A DNA stretch of 54,661 nt from an uncultured Bacteroidales bacterium (lineage in GTDB: Bacteria > Bacteroidota > Bacteroidia > Bacteroidales > Paludibacteraceae), in NCBI GenBank assembly GCA_900319105.1, contig ONND01000011.1, positions 1-54,661 of the forward strand, read 5' to 3'. The notes under the pieces were generated by a model. It did no database searches. It saw nothing but the letters and a program-made list of their open reading frames with translations, and was not told the origin of the DNA. Shown here in pieces: positions 43,351 through 52,296 of the stretch (position 1 is its first letter; the number at the start of each line of letters is the position of its first letter). Both the position numbers and the translations under genes were made by a program.

Positions 43351-43426
43351 TCCTTATAAAAAAGGCAAATCTATAAGGGAAAGCAGGCTGCAAATTAAGA
43401 AATAGCGGACTGCACTAAAGAAAAAG

Positions 43427-43456
43427 CACCTGGCGCTTGTGTGCGTCAGGTGTTTT
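43427..43456 (+). terminator. terminator whose loop holds the -33 box of the next promoter
   Basis: CACCTGGCGC-ttgtgt-GCGTCAGGTG (10-bp stem with one G-T pair) followed by TTTT. Loop TTG (43437-43439) is the -33 element of the promoter at 43437-43467. Confidence 0.8.
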
Positions 43457-43467
43457 GTGTACCTTTG
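43437..43467 (+). promoter_or_regulatory. promoter of the activase pair, inside a terminator
   Basis: -33 TTG at 43437-43439 and -7 TACCTTTG at 43460-43467; 23 nt register. The whole 3' arm of the upstream terminator lies in the spacer. Confidence 0.82.
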
Positions 43468-43504
43468 CAGCATAATTTAATAACTCTATCAAATAAGGTA
43501 CACA

Positions 43505-45286
43505 ATGTATAAATTAGGAATCGACATAGGCAGTACGACTATTAAGATGGCGTTGGTCGAAGTACAAGGTGACGATGTACAAAGTACAAAGGAAGTTCGG
43601 ATTCTTGCGACCGACTACCGCCGCCATAACGCAGAACCGATGAAGGTCGGACAGGAGATGATCGAAGGAATCTTGAAAGCTGTCAGCGATCAGCATTCTG
43701 CTATCAACGTTGGCATCACCGGCTCTGTGGGAATGGGTTGTGCGCAGCGGCTTGGTATCGGTTTTCACCAAGAGGTGATTGCTGCCGCAGAAGTGGTGAA
43801 ACAGCTCTATCCGGATGTACATTGTTTAGTGGACATCGGCGGCGAGGATAGTAAGATGATCTTCTTTGAAGAAGGTTGTGTGCCGGAGATGCGTATGAAC
43901 GGAAACTGCGCAGGAGGAACAGGTGCGTTTATTGACCAGACAGCGACATTGCTGGGCGTGGAGACAAGCGAGTTGAATGAGCTGGCAGCCAAAGCCGAAC
44001 ATATCTATCCGATTGCGTCCCGTTGTGGCGTGTTCAGTAAGACCGATATCCAGAACCTTATTTCCCGTTCAGTAAGCAAAGAGGACATTGCCGCCTCGAT
44101 GCTTCATGCCGTTTCGATGCAAGTGGTGAGTGCACTTGCGCGCGGAACAGAAGTGCATCCGAAGATCTTCCTCTGCGGCGGTCCGTTTGCTTATATTCCC
44201 GAACTCCGCAAACACTTGTTGCAGGCACTTGAGATGACGGAGGAAGATTGCATCGTGCCCGAATATACGCAGTTTATTCCAGCCATCGGAACAGCCTTGC
44301 TGGCAGAAGGAGAACCACTCACATACACGCAGGTGCGTTCCCTATTTTCTAATGACCATTGTGGTGTTGCTCCGCTTTCCGGAACTCTGCCACCGCTCTT
44401 TGCCGACGAAGCGGAATACCAGAAATGGCTATCGGAGAAAGAGAAGAAGTATGGAAATCTAACAGGCGAAGCCGGTCTAACAGGCATAGCCGGTCCTTTC
44501 TATCTCGGTGTTGATTCCGGTAGCACGACTACCAAATTGGTCCTGATTAACGAGCAAGGGCAGTTGGTTTTCACAGACTACAGCTACAATAACGGCAATT
44601 CGTTGCAGGCTTTTCATTCAGCCTTACAACGAATGCGAGACGCGCTCGGGCAGGACATCGAGATAGCCGGCAGTTGTTCGACAGGTTACGGCGAGCAGTT
44701 GCTCAAGACCGCTTTTCGTTTGGATCATGGCATCGTGGAGACCATGGCACATTTCATGGCGGCGAAACACCTGCAACCGAACGTCTCTTTTGTGCTCGAC
44801 ATCGGCGGCCAGGACATGAAAGCCATCTTCGTGGAGAATGGTTCTATCCAAAGGATAGAGATCAACGAAGCCTGTTCGTCAGGTTGCGGCAGTTTTATCA
44901 TGACTTTTGCGCGGCAGTTGGGCTACGAAGTAAGCGATTTTGCGCACATGGCGACGCTGGCGCAACACCCGTACGACCTCGGTACACGCTGCACGGTATT
45001 CATGAACAGCAAGGTCAAACAAGCCATGCGCGAAGGAGCACAAGTGGACGACATTGCCGCAGGATTCAGTTATTCGGTTATCAAAAACTGCCTGTACAAG
45101 GTGCTCAAACTGCAATCTTTCGACCAGTTAGGCGAACATATCATGGTTCAAGGCGGCACATTCCGCAACCATTCGGTCGTTCGCGCACTCGAAATTCTCA
45201 CCGGCAAAGAGGTCGGCTTTGGCCCGATCCCCGAACTAATGGGCGCGTATGGATGTGCACTTTATGCGAAAGGAGGCCAACTATGA
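43505..45286 (+). CDS. acyl-CoA dehydratase activase, tandem BadF/BadG ATPase domains
   Basis: 593 aa with two ASKHA ATPase domains of the HgdC/BcrA type. Domain 1 starts [15 protein letters not shown] and has Cys ligands in [11 protein letters not shown] and SRCGVF; domain 2 starts [16 protein letters not shown], with [11 protein letters not shown] and TRCTVF. A shared [4Fe-4S] cluster between subunits or domains injects electrons into 2-hydroxyacyl-CoA dehydratases. A word repeat (44457-44496, [13 protein letters not shown]) lies between the domains. In many Bacteroidota this is fused to the following gene; here ATGA overlap separates them. Confidence 0.9.
   Translation: MYKLGIDIGSTTIKMALVEVQGDDVQSTKEVRILATDYRRHNAEPMKVGQEMIEGILKAVSDQHSAINVGITGSVGMGCAQRLGIGFHQEVIAAAEVVKQLYPDVHCLVDIGGEDSKMIFFEEGCVPEMRMNGNCAGGTGAFIDQTATLLGVETSELNELAAKAEHIYPIASRCGVFSKTDIQNLISRSVSKEDIAASMLHAVSMQVVSALARGTEVHPKIFLCGGPFAYIPELRKHLLQALEMTEEDCIVPEYTQFIPAIGTALLAEGEPLTYTQVRSLFSNDHCGVAPLSGTLPPLFADEAEYQKWLSEKEKKYGNLTGEAGLTGIAGPFYLGVDSGSTTTKLVLINEQGQLVFTDYSYNNGNSLQAFHSALQRMRDALGQDIEIAGSCSTGYGEQLLKTAFRLDHGIVETMAHFMAAKHLQPNVSFVLDIGGQDMKAIFVENGSIQRIEINEACSSGCGSFIMTFARQLGYEVSDFAHMATLAQHPYDLGTRCTVFMNSKVKQAMREGAQVDDIAAGFSYSVIKNCLYKVLKLQSFDQLGEHIMVQGGTFRNHSVVRALEILTGKEVGFGPIPELMGAYGCALYAKGGQL
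44457..44496. repeat. word repeat GGTCTAACAGGCGAAGCC in an interdomain linker
   Basis: CTAACAGGCGAAGCCGGT and CTAACAGGCATAGCCGGT, an 18-bp tandem pair with 16 matches, between the two ATPase domains of the activase. Confidence 0.85.
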
Positions 45287-47787
45287 AACTGAACGAGTTA
45301 CTGCAATCTGACCACTTCGAGGAAAAAGAAGAGATATGTCCGGGCTGTCAGAACCACTGCCAAGTGCGCGTCTATTCGTTTGCGAACGGGCGCCAATACG
45401 TCTCCGGCAATAACTGCGAGCGCGTCTATTCCAACGAAGGCACCACTGCCTACAAAGGCATCAATATGTTCGAGGAAAAATATAAATTACTCTTCGAAAA
45501 ATCACAAATCACAAAAACGAAGTTAATCGCGCCCTTGCGGCAGAGAAATGACAAATCACAAATAACCATCGGTCTTCCCCGCGGCCTCGGCATCTACGAG
45601 AACTACCCGTTCTGGCAGACACTTTTCGGCTGTTGCGGAATGCGTGTGCGGCTGAGCGGCATGAGTACGAACAGGCTTTTTGACAAAGGCGTGCGGACCA
45701 TCGTGGCGGACAATATCTGCTACCCTGCCAAACTGATGCACGGGCATGTGATGGATCTTATCGAGAAACAAGTGGACCGCATTTTCTATCCGTGGGTGGT
45801 GTTCGAACGCAAGGAGGACGAGCAATCGAAGAACAGTTTCAACTGCCCGGTCGTCAGCGGTTATTCGGATGTGATCAAGAGTGCCATCAACCCCGAGAAG
45901 AACTACGGCATTCCTTTGGACGCGTCGACCATCTCGTTCAAGGACGAGGAACTGTTGCGGGCTTCTTTAGTAGAATATCTCTCCACACTCAATATCAGTG
46001 AATCCACCGCACAAGCAGCTATCACTCAGGCGATTACAGCGCAGCAGAACTATCTCGACGCATTGGAAAAACGCAATATGCAAGTCTTCAACGAGGCGCG
46101 TGCAGCAGGTCGGATGGTTATTCTCTTGGCAGCGCGGCCTTACCATATCGACCCGCTTATTCAGCATAAGATTGCCGATGCGATTGCGGCGATGGGTATT
46201 GATGTGATCACGGAGAATGTGGCTGCGCACGAGGGGCAAGCCGTCTATGACGAACTGAACGCGATGGCGCAATGGGCGTACCCGAACCGCATTTTCAAGG
46301 CTGCCCATTGGGTCGGTAAAAGCCCGTACAACAACCTGCACATGGTCGAACTGACGTCATTCGGTTGCGGCCCCGATGCGTTCATCTTGGACGAAGTGCG
46401 GGCAATCCTGTCCCGTTATGGCAAGAACCTCACCGTCCTCAAGATCGACGATGTGAACAACATCGGTTCGCTCCGCCTCCGCGTCCGTTCCCTCGTCGAG
46501 AGCGTCAATGCCGCCCCTCGAAATCCCGAAATATCGAAATCTCGAGATCTCGGAAACAAAGCGCCATTCACCACCAAGCCCTTCGAGCACTCCGACCGCG
46601 ACCGCGTCATCTTAACCCCGTATTTCGCAGAGGGTTACAACGAGTTCCTGCCCACTATTTTTAGTTTGGCGGGTTACCGCATCGAGTCGCTGCCGATGGC
46701 GACACAGGAGGACGCCGAAGAAGGGCTGCACGTGGCGAACAACGACATCTGCTATCCGGCTACTATCGTGGTGGGTTCGATCATGCGGGCTTTGAAATCC
46801 GGCAAGTACGACCTCTCGAAGACCGCCGTGGCGATCACGCAGACAGGCGGGCAATGCCGTGCGTCGAACTACTACGCGCTCATCAAAAACGCCCTCGTGG
46901 CGGCTGGCATGAGTCAAGTGCCGGTGATAGCCGTGGCCATCGGTCCTAGTCTCAAAAACAGCCAGCCGGGCTTTGAGATCAATTGGTTACACCTCATCCG
47001 TCCGACGCTCGAAGCACTCTATTTCGCCGACGCGCTTGCCAAACTCTATTATCCTGCCGCTCCGCGCGAACGTATCCCCGGCGTGGCGCGCAAGCTCTAC
47101 GACCATTACCTCAACGCCGCGCAACCGCTCTTGGCGAAGCGCGACTACCGGGCTATCCGTCTGCTCATGCGGGATGCCACGGGCGCGTTCACGGACATTT
47201 CGGACACCACCAAACAAGTGCCGGTGGTCGGCGTGGTCGGCGAGATATATGTCAAGTACAACTCGTTCTCGAACCACGGCGTCGTCCGCTGGCTCATGGA
47301 GCACGGCGTGGAAGTCGTACCGCCGGCGATTACGGGCTTCTTCTCCACCTCTATCCCTAACGCGTTCATCAACCGCGAGCAGCATATCCGCAAGGACGGT
47401 CTGAGCCCCTGGCAGGCAAAGCTCGTCAACCGCCTTTTGCTCCACTATGCACATGTCTATGACCGTCTCTGCGGCGACTACCCGTTCTACCGGCCGTTCA
47501 CGGATATCATGGACATCTGGCACAAGAGCCGTCGTGTGATTAACTCCGCCGCAGACTTCGGCGAGGGATGGTTCTTGCCCGGCGAGATATGCGACTTGGC
47601 GGATCACGGCATCCACAAAGTGGTCTCGCTGCAACCTTTCGGCTGTATTGCGAACCACATCATCAGCAAAGGTATCGAACGCCGTTACAAAGATCTCTAC
47701 CCGCATCTGTCGTTGCTTTTCCTCGACTTCGATGCCGGCACATCCGATGCCAATATCACCAACCGCTTGCACTTTTTGCTGCAATAA
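45283..47787 (+). CDS. DUF2229 / 2-hydroxyacyl-CoA dehydratase-like protein
   Basis: 834 aa from ATG 45283; the open frame runs further back inside the activase gene but there it is a shadow. N-terminal Cys cluster [13 protein letters not shown] and [12 protein letters not shown]2229 ([20 protein letters not shown]), then HgdB-like parts with cluster ligands ([45 protein letters not shown]). It partners with the ATPase upstream in a putative radical or redox dehydratase system; the substrate is unknown. Two word repeats interrupt it (45498-45565 and 46518-46555). Confidence 0.88.
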   Translation: MKLNELLQSDHFEEKEEICPGCQNHCQVRVYSFANGRQYVSGNNCERVYSNEGTTAYKGINMFEEKYKLLFEKSQITKTKLIAPLRQRNDKSQITIGLPRGLGIYENYPFWQTLFGCCGMRVRLSGMSTNRLFDKGVRTIVADNICYPAKLMHGHVMDLIEKQVDRIFYPWVVFERKEDEQSKNSFNCPVVSGYSDVIKSAINPEKNYGIPLDASTISFKDEELLRASLVEYLSTLNISESTAQAAITQAITAQQNYLDALEKRNMQVFNEARAAGRMVILLAARPYHIDPLIQHKIADAIAAMGIDVITENVAAHEGQAVYDELNAMAQWAYPNRIFKAAHWVGKSPYNNLHMVELTSFGCGPDAFILDEVRAILSRYGKNLTVLKIDDVNNIGSLRLRVRSLVESVNAAPRNPEISKSRDLGNKAPFTTKPFEHSDRDRVILTPYFAEGYNEFLPTIFSLAGYRIESLPMATQEDAEEGLHVANNDICYPATIVVGSIMRALKSGKYDLSKTAVAITQTGGQCRASNYYALIKNALVAAGMSQVPVIAVAIGPSLKNSQPGFEINWLHLIRPTLEALYFADALAKLYYPAAPRERIPGVARKLYDHYLNAAQPLLAKRDYRAIRLLMRDATGAFTDISDTTKQVPVVGVVGEIYVKYNSFSNHGVVRWLMEHGVEVVPPAITGFFSTSIPNAFINREQHIRKDGLSPWQAKLVNRLLLHYAHVYDRLCGDYPFYRPFTDIMDIWHKSRRVINSAADFGEGWFLPGEICDLADHGIHKVVSLQPFGCIANHIISKGIERRYKDLYPHLSLLFLDFDAGTSDANITNRLHFLLQ
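45498..45565. repeat. word repeat AAATCACAAATCAC in coding sequence
   Basis: AAATCACAAATCACAAAAAC at 45498-45517 and AAATGACAAATCACAAAT at 45546-45563 flank the segment LIAPLRQR; encode KSQITKTK and NDKSQIT. Confidence 0.8.
46518..46555. repeat. word repeat GAAATCCCGAAATATCG in coding sequence
   Basis: CGAAATCCCGAAATATCG then AAATCTCGAGATCTCGG encode [12 protein letters not shown] in a linker between the two HgdB-like regions. Confidence 0.8.
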
Positions 47788-47788
47788 T

Positions 47789-47820
47789 TTGCAGAAATGA
47801 AAATATTTTAGTATCTTTGC
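47789..47820 (+). promoter_or_regulatory. promoter of the TetR gene
   Basis: TTG at 47789-47791 and TATCTTTG at 47812-47819; 23 nt register. Confidence 0.8.
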
Positions 47821-47845
47821 ACCGAGTTTAACAGACTTATTAAAT

Positions 47846-48466
47846 ATGACGACAAATGACAATATGGAACTGCGGATTCGCGAAGTGGCACAACAACTGT
47901 TTTTCGAACAGGGCTATGCCGCTACATCGACCACGCAGATTGCCAAAGAGGTCGGCTGCACGCAGGCACTCGTTCATTATTATTACCGCACGAAAGAGAA
48001 CCTCTTCCGGCAGATTTTCTTGGAGCAGGTCTTGGCGGCGTTGAATGTCATCGGACGCTCTTTGGCGAACGAAGAATCGTTTGACCGCTTTATCGAGCAA
48101 GCGATTTCCATGTATTTTGATGCGCTGTCGAGTAACCCGCGTTTGCCGTTCTTTGTTTTGGAAGAGTTGGTCAACAACCCCGAACGCCGCAAGTACATGC
48201 GTGAGAAATTCGTCAAAAATCCCACTTATGCGATGCTTTACATGCAGTTTGACGCACGTCTCAAGCAGGAGCAGCAAGCCGGGCATATTACCAAAATCGA
48301 CCCCTTTGATCTGATGATCACTATCGCTTCGATGACGGTCTTTACGTTCGTCTCGCTTCCGATGTTCCAAGACCTGCTTTCGCAAACGGACGACCAAGTG
48401 CGGGAGTATATAGCCCATCGTAAATCCGAGATCATCCGCATGGTCAAAAAGATCCTCAAACCATAG
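47846..48466 (+). CDS. TetR/AcrR family transcriptional regulator
   Basis: 206 aa. Typical HTH at residues about 27-55 (YAATSTTQIAKEVGCTQALVHYYYRTKENLFRQI). The C-terminal ligand domain is all-helical (SNPRLPFFVLEELVNNPERRKYMREKF). The first codons (MTTNDN) come from an ACAAATGAC word. It may control the neighbouring lipoprotein and redox genes, but no palindrome in their promoters proves this. Confidence 0.9.
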   Translation: MTTNDNMELRIREVAQQLFFEQGYAATSTTQIAKEVGCTQALVHYYYRTKENLFRQIFLEQVLAALNVIGRSLANEESFDRFIEQAISMYFDALSSNPRLPFFVLEELVNNPERRKYMREKFVKNPTYAMLYMQFDARLKQEQQAGHITKIDPFDLMITIASMTVFTFVSLPMFQDLLSQTDDQVREYIAHRKSEIIRMVKKILKP

Positions 48467-48516
48467 AGACAATCTCCCCAATATGCAAAAGTGGTATATA
48501 TTCGAGCGATTTGTGT

Positions 48517-48548
48517 TTGCGTATCTGCAAAAAATGTAGTAATTTTGC
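48517..48548 (+). promoter_or_regulatory. promoter of the alpha/beta hydrolase gene
   Basis: TTGCGTATCTG at 48517-48527, A-tract, TAATTTTG at 48540-48547; 23 nt register. Confidence 0.83.
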
Positions 48549-48574
48549 AGCGGTTTTCAGATAAGAAAGAAAAT

Positions 48575-49699
48575 ATGAGAAAGTTTTTAACCCTTATGCT
48601 CGCGGTAATTACTTTTGCTGCTTGCACAAATACAAATGAAAAAATGAGTAAATGCGCAAATGACACCTGGGACAAAGTCTTCCCGCTTAGTGAGAAAGTA
48701 AACCACCAAAAGGTATCCTTCCAAAACCAATACGGTTTCACGTTAGTTGGCGATCTCTACACGCCGAAGGCAAATGACAAATCTCAAATGTCAAATCACA
48801 AATATGCGGCTATCGCCGTGTCCGGTCCTTTCGGCGCAACCAAAGAGCAGAGTTCGGGTCTATATGCGATGAAGATGGCGGAGCGCGGATTTATAACGCT
48901 GGCTTTCGATCCGTCCTTCACAGGCGAGAGTTCGGGTGAGCCGCGTCGTACGGCGTCGCCGGATATCAATACCGAGGACTTCATGGCAGCGGTGGATTTC
49001 CTTTCCAAACTGCCCGAGGTGGATGCAAACCGCATCGGTATTATTGGTATCTGCGGATGGGGAGGTATTGCACTCAATGCGGCGGCAGCAGATACGCGTA
49101 TCAAAGCGACCGTGGCTTCGACGATGTACGACATGACGCGTGTGTCGGGCAACGACTACAACGATGCTTTTGACGACGAGCAGTGGCGTCATCGCAATCG
49201 TGAGAACCTCTCCCAACAGCGTCTCGCGGATCCTAATGCCATGGCAGGTGGCGTGTTGGACACCGTTCCTCCGCAGGCTCCTCGTTTTGTGCACGACTAC
49301 TTCGATTACTACAAGACCCCGCGTGGCTACCATGTGCGCAGCGGTAACTCGAATGACGGCTGGCGTGTCATCGGCACGCAGGCATATGCCAACAGCCGTT
49401 TCATGTATTACATCAATGAGATCCGTTCGGCGGTTTTGATCATGCACGGCGAGGACGCCCACAGCCGTTATTTCGGCGAAGCGGCGTACCATTACATGGT
49501 GGACGGCAAGGCAGAGGGCTACAAGACCGTGGTAGATCCGAATCCTTGTCCCAAAAACAAAGAGCTCCTTATCATCCCGGACGCTTCCCATTGCGATCTC
49601 TATGACGGCGGCTATACCGAGCCGGCAGGCAAAGGCGAACCCAAGAACCTCATTCCCTGGGACAAGTTGGCGGAGTTCTTCAACAAGAACCTAAAGTAA
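48575..49699 (+). CDS. alpha/beta hydrolase lipoprotein, dienelactone hydrolase-like
   Basis: 374 aa from ATG 48575; the open frame to 48491 runs through the promoter. Lipobox TFAAC, linker TNTNEKMSKCAND from a word repeat, then an alpha/beta hydrolase: oxyanion region AVSGPFGATKEQ, nucleophile elbow IGICGWGGIAL with Cys instead of Ser as in dienelactone hydrolases, Asp in MHGEDAHSRYF and His in DASHCDLYD. A second word repeat (48770-48805, NDKSQMSNHK) lies before the first core strand. Envelope-anchored; substrate unknown. Confidence 0.88.
   Translation: MRKFLTLMLAVITFAACTNTNEKMSKCANDTWDKVFPLSEKVNHQKVSFQNQYGFTLVGDLYTPKANDKSQMSNHKYAAIAVSGPFGATKEQSSGLYAMKMAERGFITLAFDPSFTGESSGEPRRTASPDINTEDFMAAVDFLSKLPEVDANRIGIIGICGWGGIALNAAAADTRIKATVASTMYDMTRVSGNDYNDAFDDEQWRHRNRENLSQQRLADPNAMAGGVLDTVPPQAPRFVHDYFDYYKTPRGYHVRSGNSNDGWRVIGTQAYANSRFMYYINEIRSAVLIMHGEDAHSRYFGEAAYHYMVDGKAEGYKTVVDPNPCPKNKELLIIPDASHCDLYDGGYTEPAGKGEPKNLIPWDKLAEFFNKNLK
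48625..48665. repeat. word repeat ACAAATGAAAAAATGAG in a lipoprotein linker
   Basis: ACAAATACAAATGAAAAAAT then GAGTAAATGCGCAAATGAC encodes TNTNEKMSKCAND directly after the lipidated Cys. Confidence 0.8.
48770..48805. repeat. word repeat CAAATGACAAATCTCAAATG in coding sequence
   Basis: GCAAATGACAAATCTCAAAT then GTCAAATCACAAATATG, coding NDKSQMSNHKY in the hydrolase. Confidence 0.85.
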
Positions 49700-49708
49700 A
49701 TTGCAGAT

Positions 49709-50242
49709 ATGAAAGTAGTTGTATTGTCAACCTCCCTCCGTCCTGGATCGAACAGCCACGCGTTGGCGGAGCAGTTTGCGGAAGGTGCTAAGAGTGCCGG
49801 ACATGAAGTGGAATTGATCTCGCTGCGCGGCAAAGAGATTAAGTTCTGTATCGGTTGCCTCAAGTGTCAGGAGACAGGTGCTTGCGTATTCAAGGACGAT
49901 GTGCCGGCTATTATGGAGAGCGTGCTCAACGCGGATGTTGTGTGCTGGGCGACACCTATTTATTACTATGAGATGTCGGGGCAGATGAAGACGCTCATCG
50001 ACCGAATGAACGCCATGTATCCGAAGGATTACAAGTTCCGCGACATCTACCTGCTGACCACGGCAGCCGAGGACGAGGAGTTCACACCCAAACGCGCTGA
50101 GAGCGGTTTGCAGGGATGGATTGACTGCTATGAAAAATGCTCGCTTAAAGCCCATCTTTTCTGCGGCGGTGTGAATGATCCGAAGGAGATTGCCGGAAAC
50201 TCAAAACTCCAAGAGGCGTACGAATTGGGCCAGAAGATCTGA
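49709..50242 (+). CDS. flavodoxin family NAD(P)H-dependent oxidoreductase, iron-sulfur type
   Basis: 177 aa. VVLSTSLRPGSNSHALAEQF binds FMN phosphate; the cluster CIGCLKCQETGAC is C-x2-C-x2-C-x5-C, the compact motif of iron-sulfur flavoproteins; ADVVCWATPIYYYEMSGQMKTLIDRM follows the family. It lies 9 bp after the hydrolase gene, so it is cotranscribed. A paralogue of the protein at 41702. Confidence 0.9.
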   Translation: MKVVVLSTSLRPGSNSHALAEQFAEGAKSAGHEVELISLRGKEIKFCIGCLKCQETGACVFKDDVPAIMESVLNADVVCWATPIYYYEMSGQMKTLIDRMNAMYPKDYKFRDIYLLTTAAEDEEFTPKRAESGLQGWIDCYEKCSLKAHLFCGGVNDPKEIAGNSKLQEAYELGQKI

Positions 50243-50262
50243 TACATTCGCCCAATAAAAGC

Positions 50263-50304
50263 AAAAAAAATCCTGCATACATTTGCGTATGTGGGATTTT
50301 TTTT
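50263..50304 (+). terminator. strong terminator whose loop holds the xpt -33 box
   Basis: AAAAAAAATCCTGCATAC-atttgc-GTATGTGGGATTTTTTTT: an 18-bp stem with two G-T wobbles and an 8-T tail. The loop TTG (50283-50285) is the xpt -33 element. Confidence 0.88.
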
Positions 50305-50314
50305 ATACCTTTGC
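50283..50314 (+). promoter_or_regulatory. xpt promoter, inside a terminator
   Basis: TTGCGTATGTG at 50283-50293 and TACCTTTG at 50306-50313; 23 nt register. The spacer is the 3' arm plus T run of the upstream terminator. Confidence 0.85.
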
Positions 50315-50341
50315 AGCCGATTAAACTAAAAAACAACCATT

Positions 50342-50917
50342 ATGGAGGAACTAAAGCAACGTATTTTAAAAGACGGCAAAGCAAAGAAAGAGGGGAATGT
50401 GGTACTTGTCAGCAGCTTCCTCAACCACCAATTGGACCCGGAACTGATGATGCATTGTGCGCAGGAGTTCGCGCGTCTGTTTGCCAACCAAGGTATTAAT
50501 AAGATCGTCACGATCGAAGCGTCCGGTATCGCGCCCGCGATTATGCTGGGGTATATAATGCACCTGCCGGTGGTCTTTGTCAAGAAGAAAAAGCCCAAGA
50601 CAGTCGATACCTCTTGGAACTCGTGGGTATGGTCTTTCACGCGCAACGACGAGACGACGGTCTGTATCGACCGCAAGTTTCTGACGGACGAAGACCGCAT
50701 CCTATTCATCGATGATTTTCTGGCGGACGGTCACGCTTCCGGCAGCATTATTGATCTATGTCGTCAATCGGGCGCGCAGATAGCAGGAATGGGCTTTCTC
50801 GTGGAGAAAGGATTCGCTAAAGGCGGTCAGTTCCTCCGAGACCATGGCATCCCGTACCATGCCTTGGCAACCATCCAACAGATCAACGATGACAACACAA
50901 TGGTGGTTGAAGGATGA
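50342..50917 (+). CDS. xpt: xanthine phosphoribosyltransferase
   Basis: 191 aa purine salvage enzyme that makes XMP from xanthine and [28 protein letters not shown], and the PRPP loop [14 protein letters not shown]. No purine riboswitch precedes it; the leader is under 30 nt. Confidence 0.93.
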   Translation: MEELKQRILKDGKAKKEGNVVLVSSFLNHQLDPELMMHCAQEFARLFANQGINKIVTIEASGIAPAIMLGYIMHLPVVFVKKKKPKTVDTSWNSWVWSFTRNDETTVCIDRKFLTDEDRILFIDDFLADGHASGSIIDLCRQSGAQIAGMGFLVEKGFAKGGQFLRDHGIPYHALATIQQINDDNTMVVEG

Positions 50918-51477
50918 GGACAGAACGAGAAAAAATGTTGGCAGGCGAAGTGTATGACGCCTGCGATGCGGAGTTATTGGAAGATCTCAACCGTGTGAAA
51001 GTGCTTTGCCAGCAGTATAACAACCTGCTGCCGACGGACTTTGCGGGACGTAACAAGATGATCCGTGAGATCTTGGGTCAAGCGGATGAAGACACGTTCA
51101 TCAACCAGCCTTTCTATTGCGATTACGGCAAGCATATACGTGTCGGCAAGCGGTTCTTCGCAAACTTCGCTTTTACGGTCTTGGACGAGGCGTATGTGAC
51201 TATCGGAGACGATTGTTTCTTGGGTCCGAACGTGCATATCTACTGCGCGTGCCATAGTACAGACCCGCGTGAACGCAAGACCCGCCAACAATGGGCAAAA
51301 CCCGTGACTATCGGCAATGATGTGTGGATCGGCGGCAACGTAACTATCCTGCCGGGTGTCACTATCGGCGACAACTGCACGATCGGAGCCGGTTCGGTCG
51401 TTACGCATGACATTCCTCCCTACTCCATTGCCGCCGGCAATCCTGCTAAAATAATTAAAATGATTGATGCGATATGA
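50914..51477 (+). CDS. maltose O-acetyltransferase family protein
   Basis: 187 aa hexapeptide-repeat acetyltransferase. N-terminal Mac domain ([32 protein letters not shown]), left-handed beta-helix with catalytic His in the ...[10 protein letters not shown] region, and [36 protein letters not shown] overlap with xpt. It acetylates a sugar or nucleoside; identity uncertain. Confidence 0.9.
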   Translation: MRTEREKMLAGEVYDACDAELLEDLNRVKVLCQQYNNLLPTDFAGRNKMIREILGQADEDTFINQPFYCDYGKHIRVGKRFFANFAFTVLDEAYVTIGDDCFLGPNVHIYCACHSTDPRERKTRQQWAKPVTIGNDVWIGGNVTILPGVTIGDNCTIGAGSVVTHDIPPYSIAAGNPAKIIKMIDAI

Positions 51478-51579
51478 CATTCTTTCGCTCATTACGGTTC
51501 ATGCTTGAGGCGGCATGTGGCATAAATATATTGTACTCTCTAACAGAGGGAAAAAGGAACAATTGACTCATTTGTCGTA

Positions 51580-52146
51580 ATGACACCAACTATACTTGAT
51601 ATACATACCCGGGATGAGTTCCGCTTATGGCTGGAAGCGAACCATGCTACGGCATCGGAGTGCTGGCTCAGTGTCAAGCGCGGCCGACCCGACGACAGCG
51701 AGGTGCTATGGTACCTGGATGCCGTCGAAGAGGCCCTCTGTTTCGGTTGGATCGATAGTACCGGAATCTGTATCGACGGTGTTCAGATGCAGCGTTTCTC
51801 CCCTCGCAAGAAAAAAAGCCCGTGGACCGAACTGAATAAAGAACGAGTGCGCCGGTTGGAACGATTAGGAATGATGACCGATGCCGGACGACGCGTTTTG
51901 CCGCCTATGGGACCGCGCAGTTTTCGGATAGACGAAGAATTGGAGACCGTACTCAAAAAAGCTCGGGTGTGGTCCTCCTTCCGTTCCTTCCCGCCGCTCT
52001 ACCAGCGTATCCGCGCATACAATGTAACGTTCTACAAGACGCGCGATCCGCAGACTTACCAAAAGGCGCTTGCCCATCTCATCACAGAGACTAAGAAAGG
52101 CAAAATGTTCGGCGAATGGAATGACTACGGCCGATTAATTGAATAA
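51580..52146 (+). CDS. YdeI/OmpD-associated family protein
   Basis: 188 aa. Start HTRDEFRLWLEANHATASECWLSVKRGRP, VEEALCFGWIDSTG, FSPRKKKSPWTELNKERVRRLERLGMMTDAGRRVLPP: the bacteriocin-protection YdeI pattern. Function poorly known. The preceding 100 bp has no consensus promoter. Confidence 0.85.
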   Translation: MTPTILDIHTRDEFRLWLEANHATASECWLSVKRGRPDDSEVLWYLDAVEEALCFGWIDSTGICIDGVQMQRFSPRKKKSPWTELNKERVRRLERLGMMTDAGRRVLPPMGPRSFRIDEELETVLKKARVWSSFRSFPPLYQRIRAYNVTFYKTRDPQTYQKALAHLITETKKGKMFGEWNDYGRLIE

Positions 52147-52155
52147 GAAAATACT

Positions 52156-52296
52156 ATGAAAGCATTTTTTATCAATGGTTCTCCGCGCAAGATCCGCGTC
52201 AGAGATTCGGGGATGAGAGAAGTAATCAGAAATGGAAGGGATTTATATTGCCGCCTCTGTGTTGTATCCGATTATTTGAGCAACGATGTCATATAG
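52156..52296 (+). pseudogene. remnant of a flavodoxin-like reductase gene
   Basis: MKAFFINGSPRK is the standard start of NAD(P)H-dependent FMN reductases (phosphate loop NGSPRK). After codon 12 the sequence becomes unrelated and stops at codon 47. The break lies exactly at a TCCGCGCAAG direct repeat that recurs beyond the AAA ATPase gene at 53931. Confidence 0.65.
52182..52201. repeat. direct repeat left of the AAA ATPase
   Basis: TCCGCGCAAGATCCGCGTCA; matches 53931-53950 at 18 of 20 positions. Confidence 0.65.

Noticed and set aside
44674-45282. Possible 203-residue N-terminal extension of the DUF2229 protein
   Set aside because: It is the out-of-frame shadow of activase domain 2; the family start MKLNELLQ at 45283 fits the ATGA overlap.
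50314-50341. Purine riboswitch before xpt
   Set aside because: The leader is under 30 nt, too short for the aptamer.
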